Positions 23,901 through 36,278 of a DNA stretch of 64,000 nt are shown one piece after another. The notes below the pieces were generated by a model, which did no database searches, was not told where the DNA came from, and was given only the letters and a program-made list of their open reading frames with translations. Location of the stretch: NCBI GenBank assembly GCA_003342895.1, contig PTFA01000271.1, positions 925,192 through 989,191 on the forward strand. Direction: 5' to 3'. How positions within the stretch are numbered: the stretch's first letter is position 1; each line of letters starts with the position of its first letter. Origin of the DNA: Casuarius casuarius. Taxonomy: Eukaryota; Chordata; Aves; Casuariiformes; Casuariidae. The position numbers and the translations under genes are program-made.

Positions 23901-26900
23901 TTCATCTTTGTTTTGAGTAGACCTCAGATGGTGTGCATGGAAGAGAAGAGCATGGCCTGGGCTCTTGGGTGTCTGCCTGCAAGGATCAAGCTTGCTATGC
24001 TGTGTGTATCTGTGGCAGACATAGGTGGGGACAGCTCCTCTGCAGTGAGTCAGGCGGTTGTGGCCTCTGGCACAAACTCACCCAGTAATCATCAGCTGGG
24101 ATTGCAGCCTAGGAACCAGAAGGTCTGTTCCTCTTCACAAGTCATGCCCCACCCCGGGCGGAGCAGGGAGACAGCAGATCGGCTCCCTGACAGGGGGAGT
24201 GCAAGCTGCAGGAATGGGGATGGGACAGGGTGTGGAGCCACGGCGCTCCTTGCGGAGATGCTCCTTTTCAGTGGTGCCTCGTGTTTGGCAACCTCGTCTA
24301 GAGGGAAGAGCTGCAAGCTGTGCTTTCTTTTTAAGGTGTGGGTTTTTCATGGTTTTGTTTTTAAGCTTTATGAACTATATTGCCTTTCTTGGCTAACAGG
24401 ATCATGAAGAGGAGTGGAGCCTTTGAAGGTGCTGGGAGGGTGTCTTGTACTCCAAAGCCCCTTTTGGAGTATGTCATGCTTCTCTCAGCTGTGATAGCAA
24501 GCACAAGCAATTGGGTGTAAATTTTTGCAGGCCAGGTAAAGAATGGCTCCCAGCTAGCACTAGTCTTTTGTGATCTCTACTGCTGCCTCCCCCAGGGAAG
24601 CAAGGATCTAGCCCCCTTCCTTCTGCCTGCCCTGGAAACTTTTTCTACTCACACAGGGCTTTGGTGTTTCCCTTTTATGCTTCAAGTACATGTGATAAGA
24701 GGCAAACTTTGTATTCAAAACTTTCTTAGTCAAGAAGCTGTCTGTGTTCCCTCATTTTCCAAGAGCTATTTGTTTTTCTGCTACAAACAAAAGGAATAGA
24801 GCTAATTAGGGTTGTGTAAAGCTGGCAGAGCAAAACAGCCAGGCATGTGGTTGGCTAAGCGAGCTTGCACTGCCTGGAGCAGACTGGTTGCCTGGCATAG
24901 TTTGGGGGCTATGGTCATTCTTATTCCAACCTGTCAATTAGTCAAGGATTTCTATTGAGATTAATTTTTTCCCATGTTTTCATGCTCGCGCTCTCTCCAA
25001 GGACTTTTGCAAGCTCTGCTCTGAAGTTTCCTATTGCAGAAGTGGGGTCCTAGGCAGAATAAAAAGAAAGAATAATCCCACCTATAAAATGGACAGTAGG
25101 ACTTTTTTGTTTCTGGCACAAGTAGGGCACTAAGTGACACATACTTGTTTGAGACAGCAGTGCAGAGGAAGGAGCCAGAGGCTGACTTCTTTGTTCTTGA
25201 TGCTTCTAATTTAACAAAGCTCAAAACCAAACCTTCAGCTCAACAGGGCTTGTGGGTTGCTAGTAGGATGGCTGGGAAAGCCAAGGGTGAGGCTGTTCAG
25301 TTTGTGGATGAATATGATCTCATGTAGGTCGCAATCCTAATTTCAGTCCCACTGGTGATAAGGCACAGTATCTCCCCTCATACTATCCAGGGATGAAAAC
25401 AGGTATTTAGAGGACTTTGAAGTCTCAAGAGCTTTCCCTGTCCCTCGTCCAGCTGGGACAGCTCTTGCTTTCCTCATCTCCTGCTTAGGAGGGCTCTTCC
25501 AATGTCTTTCACACAGTCATGCAATTTTGCTTGCCCATATTTTCTGCATCTCTTTGGCCATAGTCACTGTAGGTTTCATGGAAAAGGGGGTGACATGGGT
25601 TGAAAGTGGGTGGAGAGTTTCCCTTTTGATTTCAAGCTTTGCGTGTTGCCCTGAGATGCCTGCTGCTATAAACATCTTGAAATGAAATGATGGCATTTGT
25701 CTGTGCAGACAATGGGAACTTTGACTGCTTCTTGGCATCTTCCTCCACACGCTATTTATTATTCACATGGTGCCAGAGTTGTGTATATCACGCAGGGAAC
25801 TTCACTGTCAGTGGGAATTACATGCTCATTTGTATTGGTTAGATACAATTTCAAAAAGAGAAGGGACTTGGGGATGTTTTTTTGGGATAGCACCAACCTC
25901 TTGGATTTCTTGGCTTCTGCAACTCAATCGTTTTAGGAAACTGTGTATGCTAAAGCCTTTATCAGATTCAGCTTCTGACTTACACATAAGTTTCCAAGAA
26001 TAAATCCACCTTTGTCTTCTGTGCTGCTCCGAGCATAAATATAGTGTTAAAGCACTGAAAACTCTGACAGTGGAGATCCAGAAATAACCAGCAGAGCTGG
26101 TGACAGCTTCTGATGAAAAGTGTTTGTGAAATATAGAAGCTCACGCTCCTTTTAATATGACACAGAAGCAGAAATAATGGCATTACAGAAGAAATTAAGA
26201 TAATGCAGAGCTTCTGCTTCTTCCCATGTCTTACACCAACGTCCACCTGAACAGGCAGCTCACAGAGTTGGTTATATTAGCAGAGTGGCAGGACTGCAGT
26301 CAAATCTTCCAATACGAGGTTGCTCAAGTAGCCAAACACAGTCCAGCCAGTCACCTATCTGTACAAGCAATCAGGATCTCTCTCCTGCGATGTTCCTTGC
26401 CCACCACGTGGCTTAGTGCCAGCTGAACATCAGAGGAGACTGCTAGTGCCACCCAGAGCAGAGGGTTACCTGCAGGTGAGACTTCCTCTCTCCTTGCCCA
26501 CAAGAATGGCTGTTTGGAGAGGCAAAATAGAGGAAGGCAGACCTTGCCATCTGGGGAACTCTGATCTCTTTAGCTGCATCCTCAGAGGGAGCTTATCACT
26601 GCCTGTGACTACATTGCTGTCTTCTCTTCTTGAGGCTTTTTCATTCCTCTCTCCCTCTCAATCTGCATATGATTGATACTGCTTACACTCCATCTATGAG
26701 GATTATGCCTCTCACAAAGTCCTCTTAAACTTTCCATGAGTCCCACCACTCTACTCAGGTCAAAAATCCCCTTCCAAGTCACTCTGCTTGGATGTCTGTT
26801 GTCTCTGTGGTGTTCCCAGAGGGACAGGATTGCTCTTGACAGGCATGATTTACTGCACTCATTTTTCAGATGGGACTGTAGTTTGCCCCATCAGCCACAG

Positions 26901-29668
26901 ACTCACAACAGCCACCCTATTCAGCTGGAGATGTGCATGCAGCTGGGCAACTGACCCGGACTTTCTAACCTGGCCCTTTGAAACAGAAACAGCTTTGCCA
27001 GGATTTCCTCATTATCCCTATGCATTAATTTCTTTATTCCTCCAACTGCACAGGCACTTCAATTTACTTGATTGCCATTTCCCTGCTTCTAGCAGCCTAG
27101 CCTGTGACTGGGAGCTTGTTCTATAAGACACTGCTTTCAACCCTGTCTGCAGTTCCCCCAGAAATCTTGCACACTGTGGCATCTGCATCACTGAGCAGAA
27201 AGTGAAAAACACTTCTTTGTTGAGCCTCATGTGCTTGATTGGAAAACATCCCAACTCCTACAGCTTTTCCAGAGAAGCCCTGCCTGGATTCCTAGCATAC
27301 TGCATCAGGGACATGGTGTATCTAGGGTCTACAGTTCTTACAGAGACCTGCCAGAGATACTGGGCCCTGCTGCCCATGGGAGCCTATGGGTGGTTCTTCT
27401 TTGCCACCTCAGGGGCTGCAGGCAGCCCCCAGCCTGGGGTCCCACCTGTGGCCAGGGGCTGAGCACTGGACAACCCACCCAGCAGGTTTGCCTTGGAGGC
27501 ACAGAAACTGGAATCCACTCCTGTCAAGTTCACTAGGCAGGCCCAGGAGCAGGCTTCAGTTCAGGAAATTGAATTCTGATGTTAAGTTCCCTGTATGAAG
27601 GCATTTCTATGTGCTCCTTTTTTGTTTTGATCCAGATCAGAACCATTTTATTAAAAAAGAAGGAATTTCTCACTAGAGCCCTCCTTTTCAGCTGGCTCCA
27701 GCACTGAGCTCTGCTCCTCTCCTACCCTTCTTCTGTACAGTTATCCAGGTCCTCCTCCTTGAGGAAAGACTTTTACAAAGTCCTTGCATCACCGGATCCA
27801 TCTGACCACACCAGGCTGCTCCTGACAGAAGCTGCACTATGCAAGCCAGGGGCATATTCTGGGGCATCGCACAAGTCCTGTTCTTACGTTGATATATCTG
27901 CATTTCACCTACCACATCACAAAATGCCACACCTGTGAAAAGTGCATCATTGGCTTTTGTCCAGGAAGGTGAAGGACGTCACTGTATTTTCACATCAGGG
28001 CTGAGAACAAACCATCTCATCACAGCTGAGGACCCCCTTTGGCCTTTCCAGCAAGAGTACCCAGGACTGAGGGGTACAAAGACAGCTTTTGCATATGCCA
28101 TACAGCCTGCAAGCAGCTTTCCATTGGGGGGGGGGTCTTCCTTCCCTGTCTTGCAGGTGACAGGGAGGGAAGCACAGCACGGACTAGCTAGTATCGAGCT
28201 TTGCTACTTCCCTGGCTCCTAAGAAAGACCCAGCAATCTGTGTGCTGCTCCGGCACTGTTCCTGCTCCCTCTTGCCATGGATTCATCTCCTGCTGGAGGC
28301 AAGGACTTTTATTTTTAATTTGGGAACCACAGAGCAGCATTCAGCAGGTGGGAGGGGTGGGATGCTGGTACTCCCAGCCCAGTGCTGGGTCAGCCTGGTG
28401 GCTACAGCCTCCTGGCTGCCTTCGGAGCCAGCTCCCCCAGCAGGAGAGCAGCAGGGGAGCCATAAAAACAAGCTCAGCCAAGGGGAAAAAAAGCAAGAAA
28501 TAGCATTCTTATTACAAGGTAAACAGCATTAACTCCATTTTGGGGGAGTAGAAACAATACGGCGGTGATAGGCTTTTCTGCCCATGAGTCCTGGAAGGGC
28601 GGTGGAACGCACTCCACCCTCCTGTTATGTAACGCTCCCCACGCTGCAGCTGTAAATAATCATTTACCTGTGTGCGCCTCTCTTTTGCTGCTTTTATAGG
28701 CTTTTCTTCTTAAACGCAGCTCCCGTTGGGGTAGCCACGCTGAGCTGAATATGTGCCTGGCATAGCCTCACTAGCGGAGCTGGCTGAGCTTTGCCAACCT
28801 GCTCCCCAGGGTCAGAGCTGGAGCAATCAGCCCCAGATTACTCCTGCAAGCAGTTTCCAGTCGTGGCAAGGGGGATGGGAAAGTGTGGGTTGTATTTGTT
28901 TTTCCAGCGAAAAGAGCTCAACAGTTCATTTTAATTACTTTTTCCAGACCTGTAATGGCATTTCTCCACAATTTGCAGTTCTCCAGAAACGGACCAATTA
29001 AAACACAGCCACCAAAGCACGTCTAACAGAGAACTAAGCCTGCTTGTTTACCTCACTTCAGGATTTTAAAGCAGGTGCTCTGGGGAGTTGTTCAATCCTT
29101 TCCTCACTTCAGGCACTCAGAAGCTGTGAGACAGCAAGGGCCCGGTAACAGCCCGCAGGAGCAGCCCAGCGCAGAGCATGGGAGAGGGTGTGCGCACAGG
29201 GTGAGCTTCTCCCTGCTTGCGCCCTCCTGTCTTCCAGCACGGAATGGCTTTACAGCTCTCTGAGCCTCCCAGAGCTAGGAATAGGCACTGAGAGCTTGGC
29301 TCCCGCATCTGCAAACCACTACACAGTACATCTTCCAAGGGCAAGTCACACTGCCCAGGACTCCCAGATGACTGTCCTCCCCAAAGGCAGGAAGGGAAGC
29401 TAGGCAGATGCTTGTCAGTCCTACACATCTATCATTAATCCCAAATCCTTTATTTTTTACAAAGAAAATAAAAATTCCCTTTTCTTTCTTGGTCCCTGTA
29501 TTTCCACTTCCTACTCCTGCGCTGTTAATCTGGACAGACATCAGCAAATAATCCATGTAGATCCTATTTCTGAGAAGTGAAAGGGTGGATGGGTGTGTGG
29601 ATCCAAAGGGTCAGTCCCTCTGTATGTGTATGCTCTCACTGGTGAACCTTACCTACCGCTGACACAGG
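23901..29668. other. Intergenic, no gene seen
   Basis: Downstream flank of CLDN1. In mammals P3H2 lies on this side, but I recognise none of its exons. Open frames are short and unrecognised. A G10 homopolymer lies at 28126-28135. The stretch around 28560-28760 is CpG-containing and holds the motif-rich string GCAGCTGTAAATAATCATTT, which may be regulatory. No tRNA, snRNA or intact transposon was found. Confidence 0.55.
28126..28135. repeat. Poly-G run (10 G)
   Basis: Uninterrupted G homopolymer in otherwise mixed sequence. Its length may be unreliable in the assembly. Confidence 0.85.
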
Positions 29669-29847
29669 CCTATGGGTTGTCTCTTCTGTGGAGTTTTACT
29701 GAACACTGACACAGTGTAACATGACAAGAGCCTTCTTTTGGGAAAAGGGGCTTTTGGGGAGGGGGGGAGGAGGGAGGGAAAGAAGGCTCTCGTCATGTTG
29801 CATTGTGTCAGTGCCCAGTAAAACTCCACAAAAGAGATACTCATGGG
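29669..29847. repeat. 70-bp inverted repeat with G-quadruplex loop
   Basis: Left arm 29669-29738 and right arm 29779-29847 are reverse complements at 60 of 70 aligned positions. All nine substitutions are transitions, plus a single one-base indel; there are no transversions. The 40-bp spacer is G-rich. The structure would form a long hairpin in either transcribed strand, or a cruciform in DNA. The two strands therefore encode look-alike short peptides, which is an artefact of symmetry and not evidence of a gene. No target-site duplication or terminal motif of a known transposon was seen. Confidence 0.9.
29747..29778 (+). other. G-quadruplex motif in the hairpin loop
   Basis: Runs of 4, 4, 7, 3 and 3 G are separated by CTTTT, A, AGGA and A. 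This satisfies the usual G3+ N1-7 rule and nearly fills the loop of the surrounding inverted repeat. Confidence 0.8.
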
Positions 29848-32800
29848 ATGGATGGGCTGGCTTTCCCTCACAAGAACATCTCCAATATGGTCTACCTTGT
29901 CTTTGTAGAAACAACTATTTTAACAACAGCTCCTAGCAAAACTTTCAGAAGGGCTGAGCCTCAGTTTCTGCCCTGTTGGCGACTGTGTGGAGCTCCCTAG
30001 GGAAGTCTGGTGGTCTGCAAAGGAGCGTGGGTGCTCTGGGAACACCAGCGGAAATGCAGTGATGTGACAGTCCTTCTGCCCAAGCATACAGCTCCATGCA
30101 AGGGCCAGAGGAGACAGACCAATCCCAAAGCCCCCTGCCACCCCGCTCTGTGAGGGAGGAACGTGGTCCTGGCCCAGAAAAAAGACTCTGCACGAGAGGG
30201 AGTCTAATTTTCAACGTCCTGTAATATGTTGATGCCGTAATATGTTTAGCTTGGGGAAGAGGCTCTGTTGATGTTAACATCTTCGCTCACATAGGAGCTG
30301 CGGTATGTTCCATGGACGCAAAAAACAACAACAGACTGGGCTGTGGCTAGGTCATCCTTGCAAAAATAATGGGGCGGTTGCTCAGCTGGGGCTAGGCTAT
30401 CAGGGCTTCCTTGAAGTGGGAGCAATCTACTGAGCCTTCCAGAGCCAGGCCAGCTGGTGCCAGCCAGGCATCCATCACGGTAACACTGGGTCCTCATTAA
30501 GAGTTATTGCCAGGTTAATTAGACTTGAAGCTTCGGCACTAGATCAAGCAACATTTCCTAAAACTTTGGAAGTGGCCCCAAATCGCTGATGGCAGTGTTG
30601 AAGAACAAAGCTCCACCCCCCATCTACAACCTTTCCACTAACTACTGCTTTTTGAGTCCAGATGATGATGGTGATGATAATGTTCTTAATAATAACAATG
30701 ATAGCAAAAGAAAACATTAATGTCCTCAAGGCACAGACCAGGTTACCATTGTGATGTACCCTGTACAGACACTGGACGGACTTGCACTGAGATCTCATAG
30801 TTGCAGCTTTGTGATCTCGAACTGCTCTGGGATACAGCATTGTCATGGCTCAAACACACCTCTCCATTTGCCTAGCAGATTTGTTATTAATAATTACTTA
30901 TATCTATGTAGCACTTGAGCTCATGGGACCGCTCCAGGCTGTCTGCTTCATATTTCAGGGTAAGTCTGCAGGAGTAAGCCCTGCAGATAGAGAAAATGGT
31001 TGTCTGAAATTCAAGCCAACTCTGGAGCAGGTATTTATCTACACAGGAGTTAAATGGCTTTTTACTATGTTATTTGCACACCTAAACTCTTCATCATATA
31101 GCTCCCAGAGTGATCTGGTGAGTTAGGACTGTGTTGTTACCCTGCTAAAAGGTGGGCAGTAGGCAAGCTATAGCCCTGAACCTTAAATCCTTGAAATCAA
31201 GGGACATCAAGTGCTTACAGACCCGTAAGGCTTCGAATATGAGTCTCTTGCCCTCTGTGTTGGGGCTCTAAACCTTCTTTCTCCTCTTCCACAAACCTGC
31301 TATGCACTCGAGGGGCTCCTTGGGTTTCAGTTCAGGAATGACCATCAGGTCACCATGCTGCAATGAGTTGTCTGGCTCCTCAGGGTGGAGGTATACGGTA
31401 AGGTGGGACCACTTTGCCCTCAAGCTGCCCTGGAAAGGGGCAGTTCTCTCTCACCTCTCACCACATCCTCGCCAGTCGCATGCTAGTCTCCTCCTTTGTG
31501 CCGTCTCTGGAGCATGCTGTGCTTAGCAAATAGTCTTCTGCCCAGTTTGCCGTGTTCATGGTCAGACAAGCACAAGGCAGGGAGAAGGACTGAGACCCTT
31601 TGGCTCAGCACTGTGGGGGAAAAGCAGAGCAGCATTTGGCACCGGAGAGCCCCAGGGCACCACAGGCCAGCAAAGCTCCAAGGCTTTCTGCAGAATTTTG
31701 CAGGAACCAGGGCATAAAATAATTAGGACTTTGTCTGGTGTTTCACTGGAAACAGGAGCCAATGCAGCAGTAAAATGACCAACCTTTCCTTGCACACGCC
31801 TACATTCTGCTGAAGGCCTGAATTGCTCCTGAAACAGAGGAGCTCTTATCAACATAACACCATGCATTAATAGGAATTTCCTTACGATCTTTCCCTAGAA
31901 CCAGGTTTGGGCCAGGTTTGAAATGTGGTGACATCATGACCGAGGTTAGGAGCAGATGAAAATTGTGATAGAGTCACACTTTCCTTGAACCTCTTCCAAG
32001 AAGATGGACAGGTCAGGTGTTTCTGATGGAATTAAAAACATTAATTACTGCAATAACATAACTTCAGAATTTGGCAAGTCTTCTATAACTTTTTTTGTTA
32101 TCACAGATCACAATGCTAATATTGCAAAAGTGTTTTTTGTTTCCATCATAATCAAGTCGTCTAGCACTGAGTAACGGATTAGTGGAGGCTGCTTTTTTAT
32201 ATCTCAGCATATTCAGAGCTTAGCAGTGCATGTGAATACCAAGAAAACTTCAAGGATTGCATTGCTTTGTCTGCTTGGAAAATGAAAACACAAGGGCCTT
32301 GGAGGGAATTCAAGCTGATTTGCAAAGTACATGGTCTAAGCCAGCTCACCCTCTCCTAATATTAGCAAACTTATGTTATCTATGTCCTGGCTTTCAGAAG
32401 TTAGCCCTCCCTTTCCTCCTATTCTCCACCTGGATAAAGAAATTTGTATTGTGTAAAAGCAGCAGGCCTATACTCTGCACAGTTAACTGGCAGAGTTTTC
32501 CATCAGTGCTCTGCTAACACTAATTCTTTCAGTATTATTTAAATGATATAATGTCTCACTGATCAGTGCTTCAGTTTAGCTATGCCACATGCTGTACCAA
32601 CAGCTCAGAGCTTGAAAAAATAAATAATACAGTAAGGATGGGACAGAACCAAATATATGCATTTAAATCAAATTGATCTTGCATGAATGAAGCCCCATAA
32701 CGTCTCTGGTGAAGCCAGTAGTATTGCATTCGGTATCCCTGAGCCTCCCCATGAATTGCAGCACTTGGACTATCTTTCAGAAACACAGATTTTAAAAGCT

Positions 32801-33109
32801 GATGATGAAGCTGGTCAGAGATGGGGAAGGTGTTTGCTGTAGCTACAGCTATGGAACAGGGCAGAAGAATCCAGAGTCTGTGAAACACTGCAAAATCTTT
32901 ATTGCTGGCAAAATCTCTTTACCCTGACGAGTGATAATCATGATGCTATCTTACTTCCAAATCCCTGCTCCAAAAAAATCTTTATAAACCCAAATGAAAT
33001 GAAAAGTCTACCTGGAAGAACTGGAGAACTGGAGATCCAAGATAGACTCTAGGAGGCAACTTGGCTCTTCCCATTGATTTTGAGTAAGAGATACCTAAGG
33101 AAATGGCAG
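29848..33109. other. Intergenic with simple and old repeats
   Basis: No gene recognised. A GAT-rich low-complexity stretch lies at 30661-30712. At 30880-30945, TTATTAATAATTACTTATAT followed by GTAGCACTTGAG resembles the reverse of the L2/MIR-type tail also seen near 54.4 kb, and 31110-31150 may be a MIR remnant; both are weak calls. Confidence 0.45.
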
Positions 33110-33185
33110 GACAGATAAAGTACAGAGCAATAAATGAAGTGTCCAAGGTCACACAGTAGTTGGGAACTGTACTTTCTGATACCCT
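33110..33185 (-). repeat. MIR-like fragment, reverse orientation
   Basis: GAAGTGTCCAAGGTCACACA followed by GTAGTTGGGAACTGTACTTTC resembles the reverse MIR block AAGTGACTTGCCCAAGGTCACACAGCTAGTAAGTGG. CAAGGTCACACAG is an exact stretch of the remembered consensus. Confidence 0.5.
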
Positions 33186-33379
33186 CACATGCCAGGTATT
33201 AGACAAGCGATGTTGTCGATGCAAGAAGTTTACCAGCACCAAAGGAGATGGGACAAGTTATTGGAAGAGACATCCTTTGGGGGTTACTAAAAACACAAAC
33301 TGCAATAGGATGCACTGAAAGTAGCTGGAGACTGTGAGAGTGGGAGGGTTGGGGGGGGTGTCAATATGTACGAGCCTTG

Positions 33380-33490
33380 TTCTTACTCTTCTCTGGGAAT
33401 GGTTGTGGTCACTCCCAGAAACAAACTACTGGGCTAGATGGCCCTTGATCTGTATCAGCAAACTCTTCTGGGATCTTAGATATCTGTCCC
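33380..33490 (+). repeat. CR1-type LINE, 3'-end fragment
   Basis: TACTGGGCTAGATGGCCCTT, GATCTGTATCAGCA and TTCTGGGATCTTA follow the order of a common sauropsid CR1 tail (ACTGGGCTAGATGGACCTTTGGTCTGACCCAGTATGGC, then TTCTTATG), compared from memory. The copy is short and diverged and has no attached reverse transcriptase. Confidence 0.6.
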
Positions 33491-33656
33491 AGGCTCAACC
33501 ACAATCCCACCTCTGTTTTGGTCAGTTAGCATTCCTTTCAGAATAGTTGTAAATCACCCATGAAGCGCAGGGCATGCTCTGCTCCCTTCCTGCCAGAGGA
33601 GAGATTTCCAAGTAAAGGAGTTCAAGGGTTTCTGTGAAGACCTTTAGAAAAAGGGC

Positions 33657-33680
33657 TTTATTTATTTATTTATTTATTTT
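33657..33680. repeat. (TTTA)n microsatellite
   Basis: About six TTTA units ending in TTTT. An ordinary tetranucleotide repeat. Confidence 0.9.
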
Positions 33681-36004
33681 CCTGAGACATAGGCAATTTT
33701 GGTTCAAATATCTTGGAAAAAATGGGAGCTAAAAATAGACAGTGATGACAACATGCATGACTTCCTACAGGAGATTTTTTCAGGATTTTTCTGTTTTCAC
33801 TTTTTCACTGAAGAACTGAAAGATGTTCAGAAGAAATGTTGATAAAAGCTAAATAAACATTCTTCCTTCTCCCCCCTGGAATTCATCTTCAAAATAACTT
33901 ACAATGCAGCTAATCGAAACATGAAAGGTTCCTCTCAGTGGTGCCTTTTCCTCTTAAGAGCAATTGAGGTGATTTTCTATAAAAGGCTGTTCTCTGCTCA
34001 GCGTCTGTAGCAGTGTTTTTCTTCTCAGAATGGGTGGCCACACACGTTTGTAGAGACCACCGGTGCACTTGCTGACGGATGTGCCGTAACACACGGTGTG
34101 GGAATTGGAGAGTGCAGCCGTCCACTCAAGCACAACACGAGAGCCAAGCAGGGGGCTGTGCTTCTTGGGTCTGCTGTTAATGCAGTTAACCCTGATGCAA
34201 CTCTCTTCTTCCTCTTGCTCCTTGATGCCGCTCAGTCATGCAGCCCCTTCCATATCAGAGATTTCTTTTCCTCTAGAAGTGTTTGTCACGTGGATCGAAT
34301 TCTGGCAGAAGGCAATGAACTCAGATTTGCGGAGGATGCTGTATGCATACAGACCAGAAGAATGAGGTGGGGGCAGTGGCGACTTCCCACACAGTCTCAG
34401 ACTGACTGGGGCAGGTGGGGAAGGGTTCTGTGCATTATCCAGCCCAGAAGAGGTGGGGTGGCTGAGGACAGCTACTATAATGGTGATAGAGCTCTTCCAG
34501 AGATGATAAGAAGAATGTGGTGGGTGCAATCTGGGACACATTCCCACACCCATCTGTATACACTTATACTCATTCAGTTTGAATGTCCAATTAAGCTTGA
34601 TGGCAGCAATTAAACAAGAGCATCAGTATCTGTTCTTACTCATCTATGGAAACCAGTTAGAGGGATTCTATTAAAGATGGTTAGTCAAATTTTAAGCCCA
34701 CTGTTGAAGCTAGAATCTCAGGATAATTCTGTCATTTGGAAATGCTGTACATGTGTGTCAGTGTACCATAACACAACCTAACACAGACAGTCTCCCAACA
34801 GGATGAAGAGTGGAGAACAGGTATTCATTTTGATTAGGACTGGCAAAAATTAAAGCGTGCTTCTATGAATACGCACACATGTATGTGACATACGCATGCA
34901 TTGTAGGGGCAAGTTCCAAAATGCTAGGCAAGACCACTGTGTCTGCTTGAAAAGAGGTACAAATGGTGTCGCAAGAATAATGAATGCTCAGGGTTGCTCC
35001 CATTTATGGGACAATTTCTATTATTTTTATATGGGATTCTCACTGGGAAAAAGGCTAGGTCCATTTTTTTTGTTGTAACAGTGCAGGAAGGGAAGAGGCT
35101 TTCCTTCTGGCTTGCTATTACGGTTAGCTTTGTCATCCCATCCCCTTTCTCAACTGACAGATGTCTATATTCAAACCAGCAAAAGTCTTATCTATAGTTA
35201 AACAGTAACAAACTACAGTCAACTTTTATCTAGACTGGATTAAACAACAGCAGATCAAAGATGCAGCACATTTCCCTTTTCTTATACTAGTGCCAGAAGA
35301 GGTATGTTGGAACCCATTAGGAAAGACTCTCATTTGGTTCTGGTCATATCCAGACCCAGGAGAAACCTAACTACCAACCTACACTGGAAAAAAAGGTCAA
35401 GACTGAAGCTGATCAAATAAAGAGCTCTTGAGTTCTGAGCTAAAATGTCCTAAATTTGGTTTATGAGTTTCTGAGAACACTAGTGCCGAGTTCCTGCTCC
35501 ATTTGGGCTGCTCAGATCAGTTCAAATCCAGAAATGATCCCAACTCTCCAGCCTGTTAATATTTGAAAATGCCATCAGATTTTCCGATCTGAAAGTGCCC
35601 CGAGGCAGGCCATGCCCCTGACTCTCATCAGCCACCAAAACTTCAACTAAGCCTTTCTCCATTTGGATAAACAAGCCACTCTTTTCCTCTTTGATTTCCA
35701 TCAAGCGGAAACATCACTCCCGAAAGTGAAAGCAAGCTAATTTACTGATCTAAACTGCTCATTTCCCAACACAATATTCAAAGTGTGAGTCACCTAAAAG
35801 GACTCTTACATTTTCCGTTAAGGCCAGAAGCAGTTTCAGTGGGAAGCAGACAGGACGCTGCCTGAGCACAGCGTGAGGCTGAGCTGGCAGCATCAGTCAC
35901 CTAGAGTACAGGTGGAGGAGGAAGGCTTCCCAGATTAGCCTCTGCCAGACCCCCTTGTTGGCACCACTCGAGGAAGTATATTCTTAGCATCGATAAGTCT
36001 GATT
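33681..36004. other. Intergenic, no gene seen
   Basis: Mixed sequence. A 171-codon frame on + (34098-34613) has no recognisable domain. Nothing else was identified. Confidence 0.5.
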
Positions 36005-36105
36005 ATCAGCTCAATTACACTGTGGTAAGGCAGGAATAACTCCAGTGCAATCAAATGCCAGAGGAATGTAAATGAAATCCAAAGTGATCCTGGTCATCTT
36101 AAAAG
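36005..36105. repeat. Relic of the TTACACC-family amniote repeat
   Basis: CTCAATTACACTGTGGTAA, GGCAGGAATAACTCCAGTG, CAATCAAATG and GGAATGTAAATGAAATCC follow the block order GTTACACTGGTGTAAATCAGGAGTAACTCCATTGAAGTCAATGG of the remembered family. This is one of the better copies in the window. Confidence 0.5.
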
Positions 36106-36180
36106 ACGTCAGATGAGCAAGATCAGTAGCTTTGTCTGAACCTTCTTTTTTAATGATTCTTTTCTGATGCACATAACCTA

Positions 36181-36278
36181 GTTTAATAAAGTTAGGTGCT
36201 GCCCCATGACCCAATGAAATTTGGGTCCCAAATGAGGAATGGCTGGGAGGCAGGGCAGCTTCACCTAACTTTAGAAAC
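36181..36278. other. Long imperfect hairpin, function unknown
   Basis: AAAGTTAGGTGCTGCCC (36188-36204) pairs with 36253-36272 through 17 bp, interrupted only by a 3-nt bulge. GTTT (36181-36184) and AAAC (36275-36278) can extend the stem. Inside, GACCCAA (36208-36214) and TTGGGTC (36221-36227) form a second perfect stem. The size is in the pre-miRNA range, but the internal branch is unlike a typical miRNA precursor. It lies 75 bp after a repeat relic, so it may be the stem of a decayed foldback element. Confidence 0.6.

Noticed and set aside
29653..29936. Two similar short proteins encoded on opposite strands near 29.7-29.9 kb
   Set aside because: Their likeness follows from the inverted repeat; it is symmetry of DNA, not two related genes.
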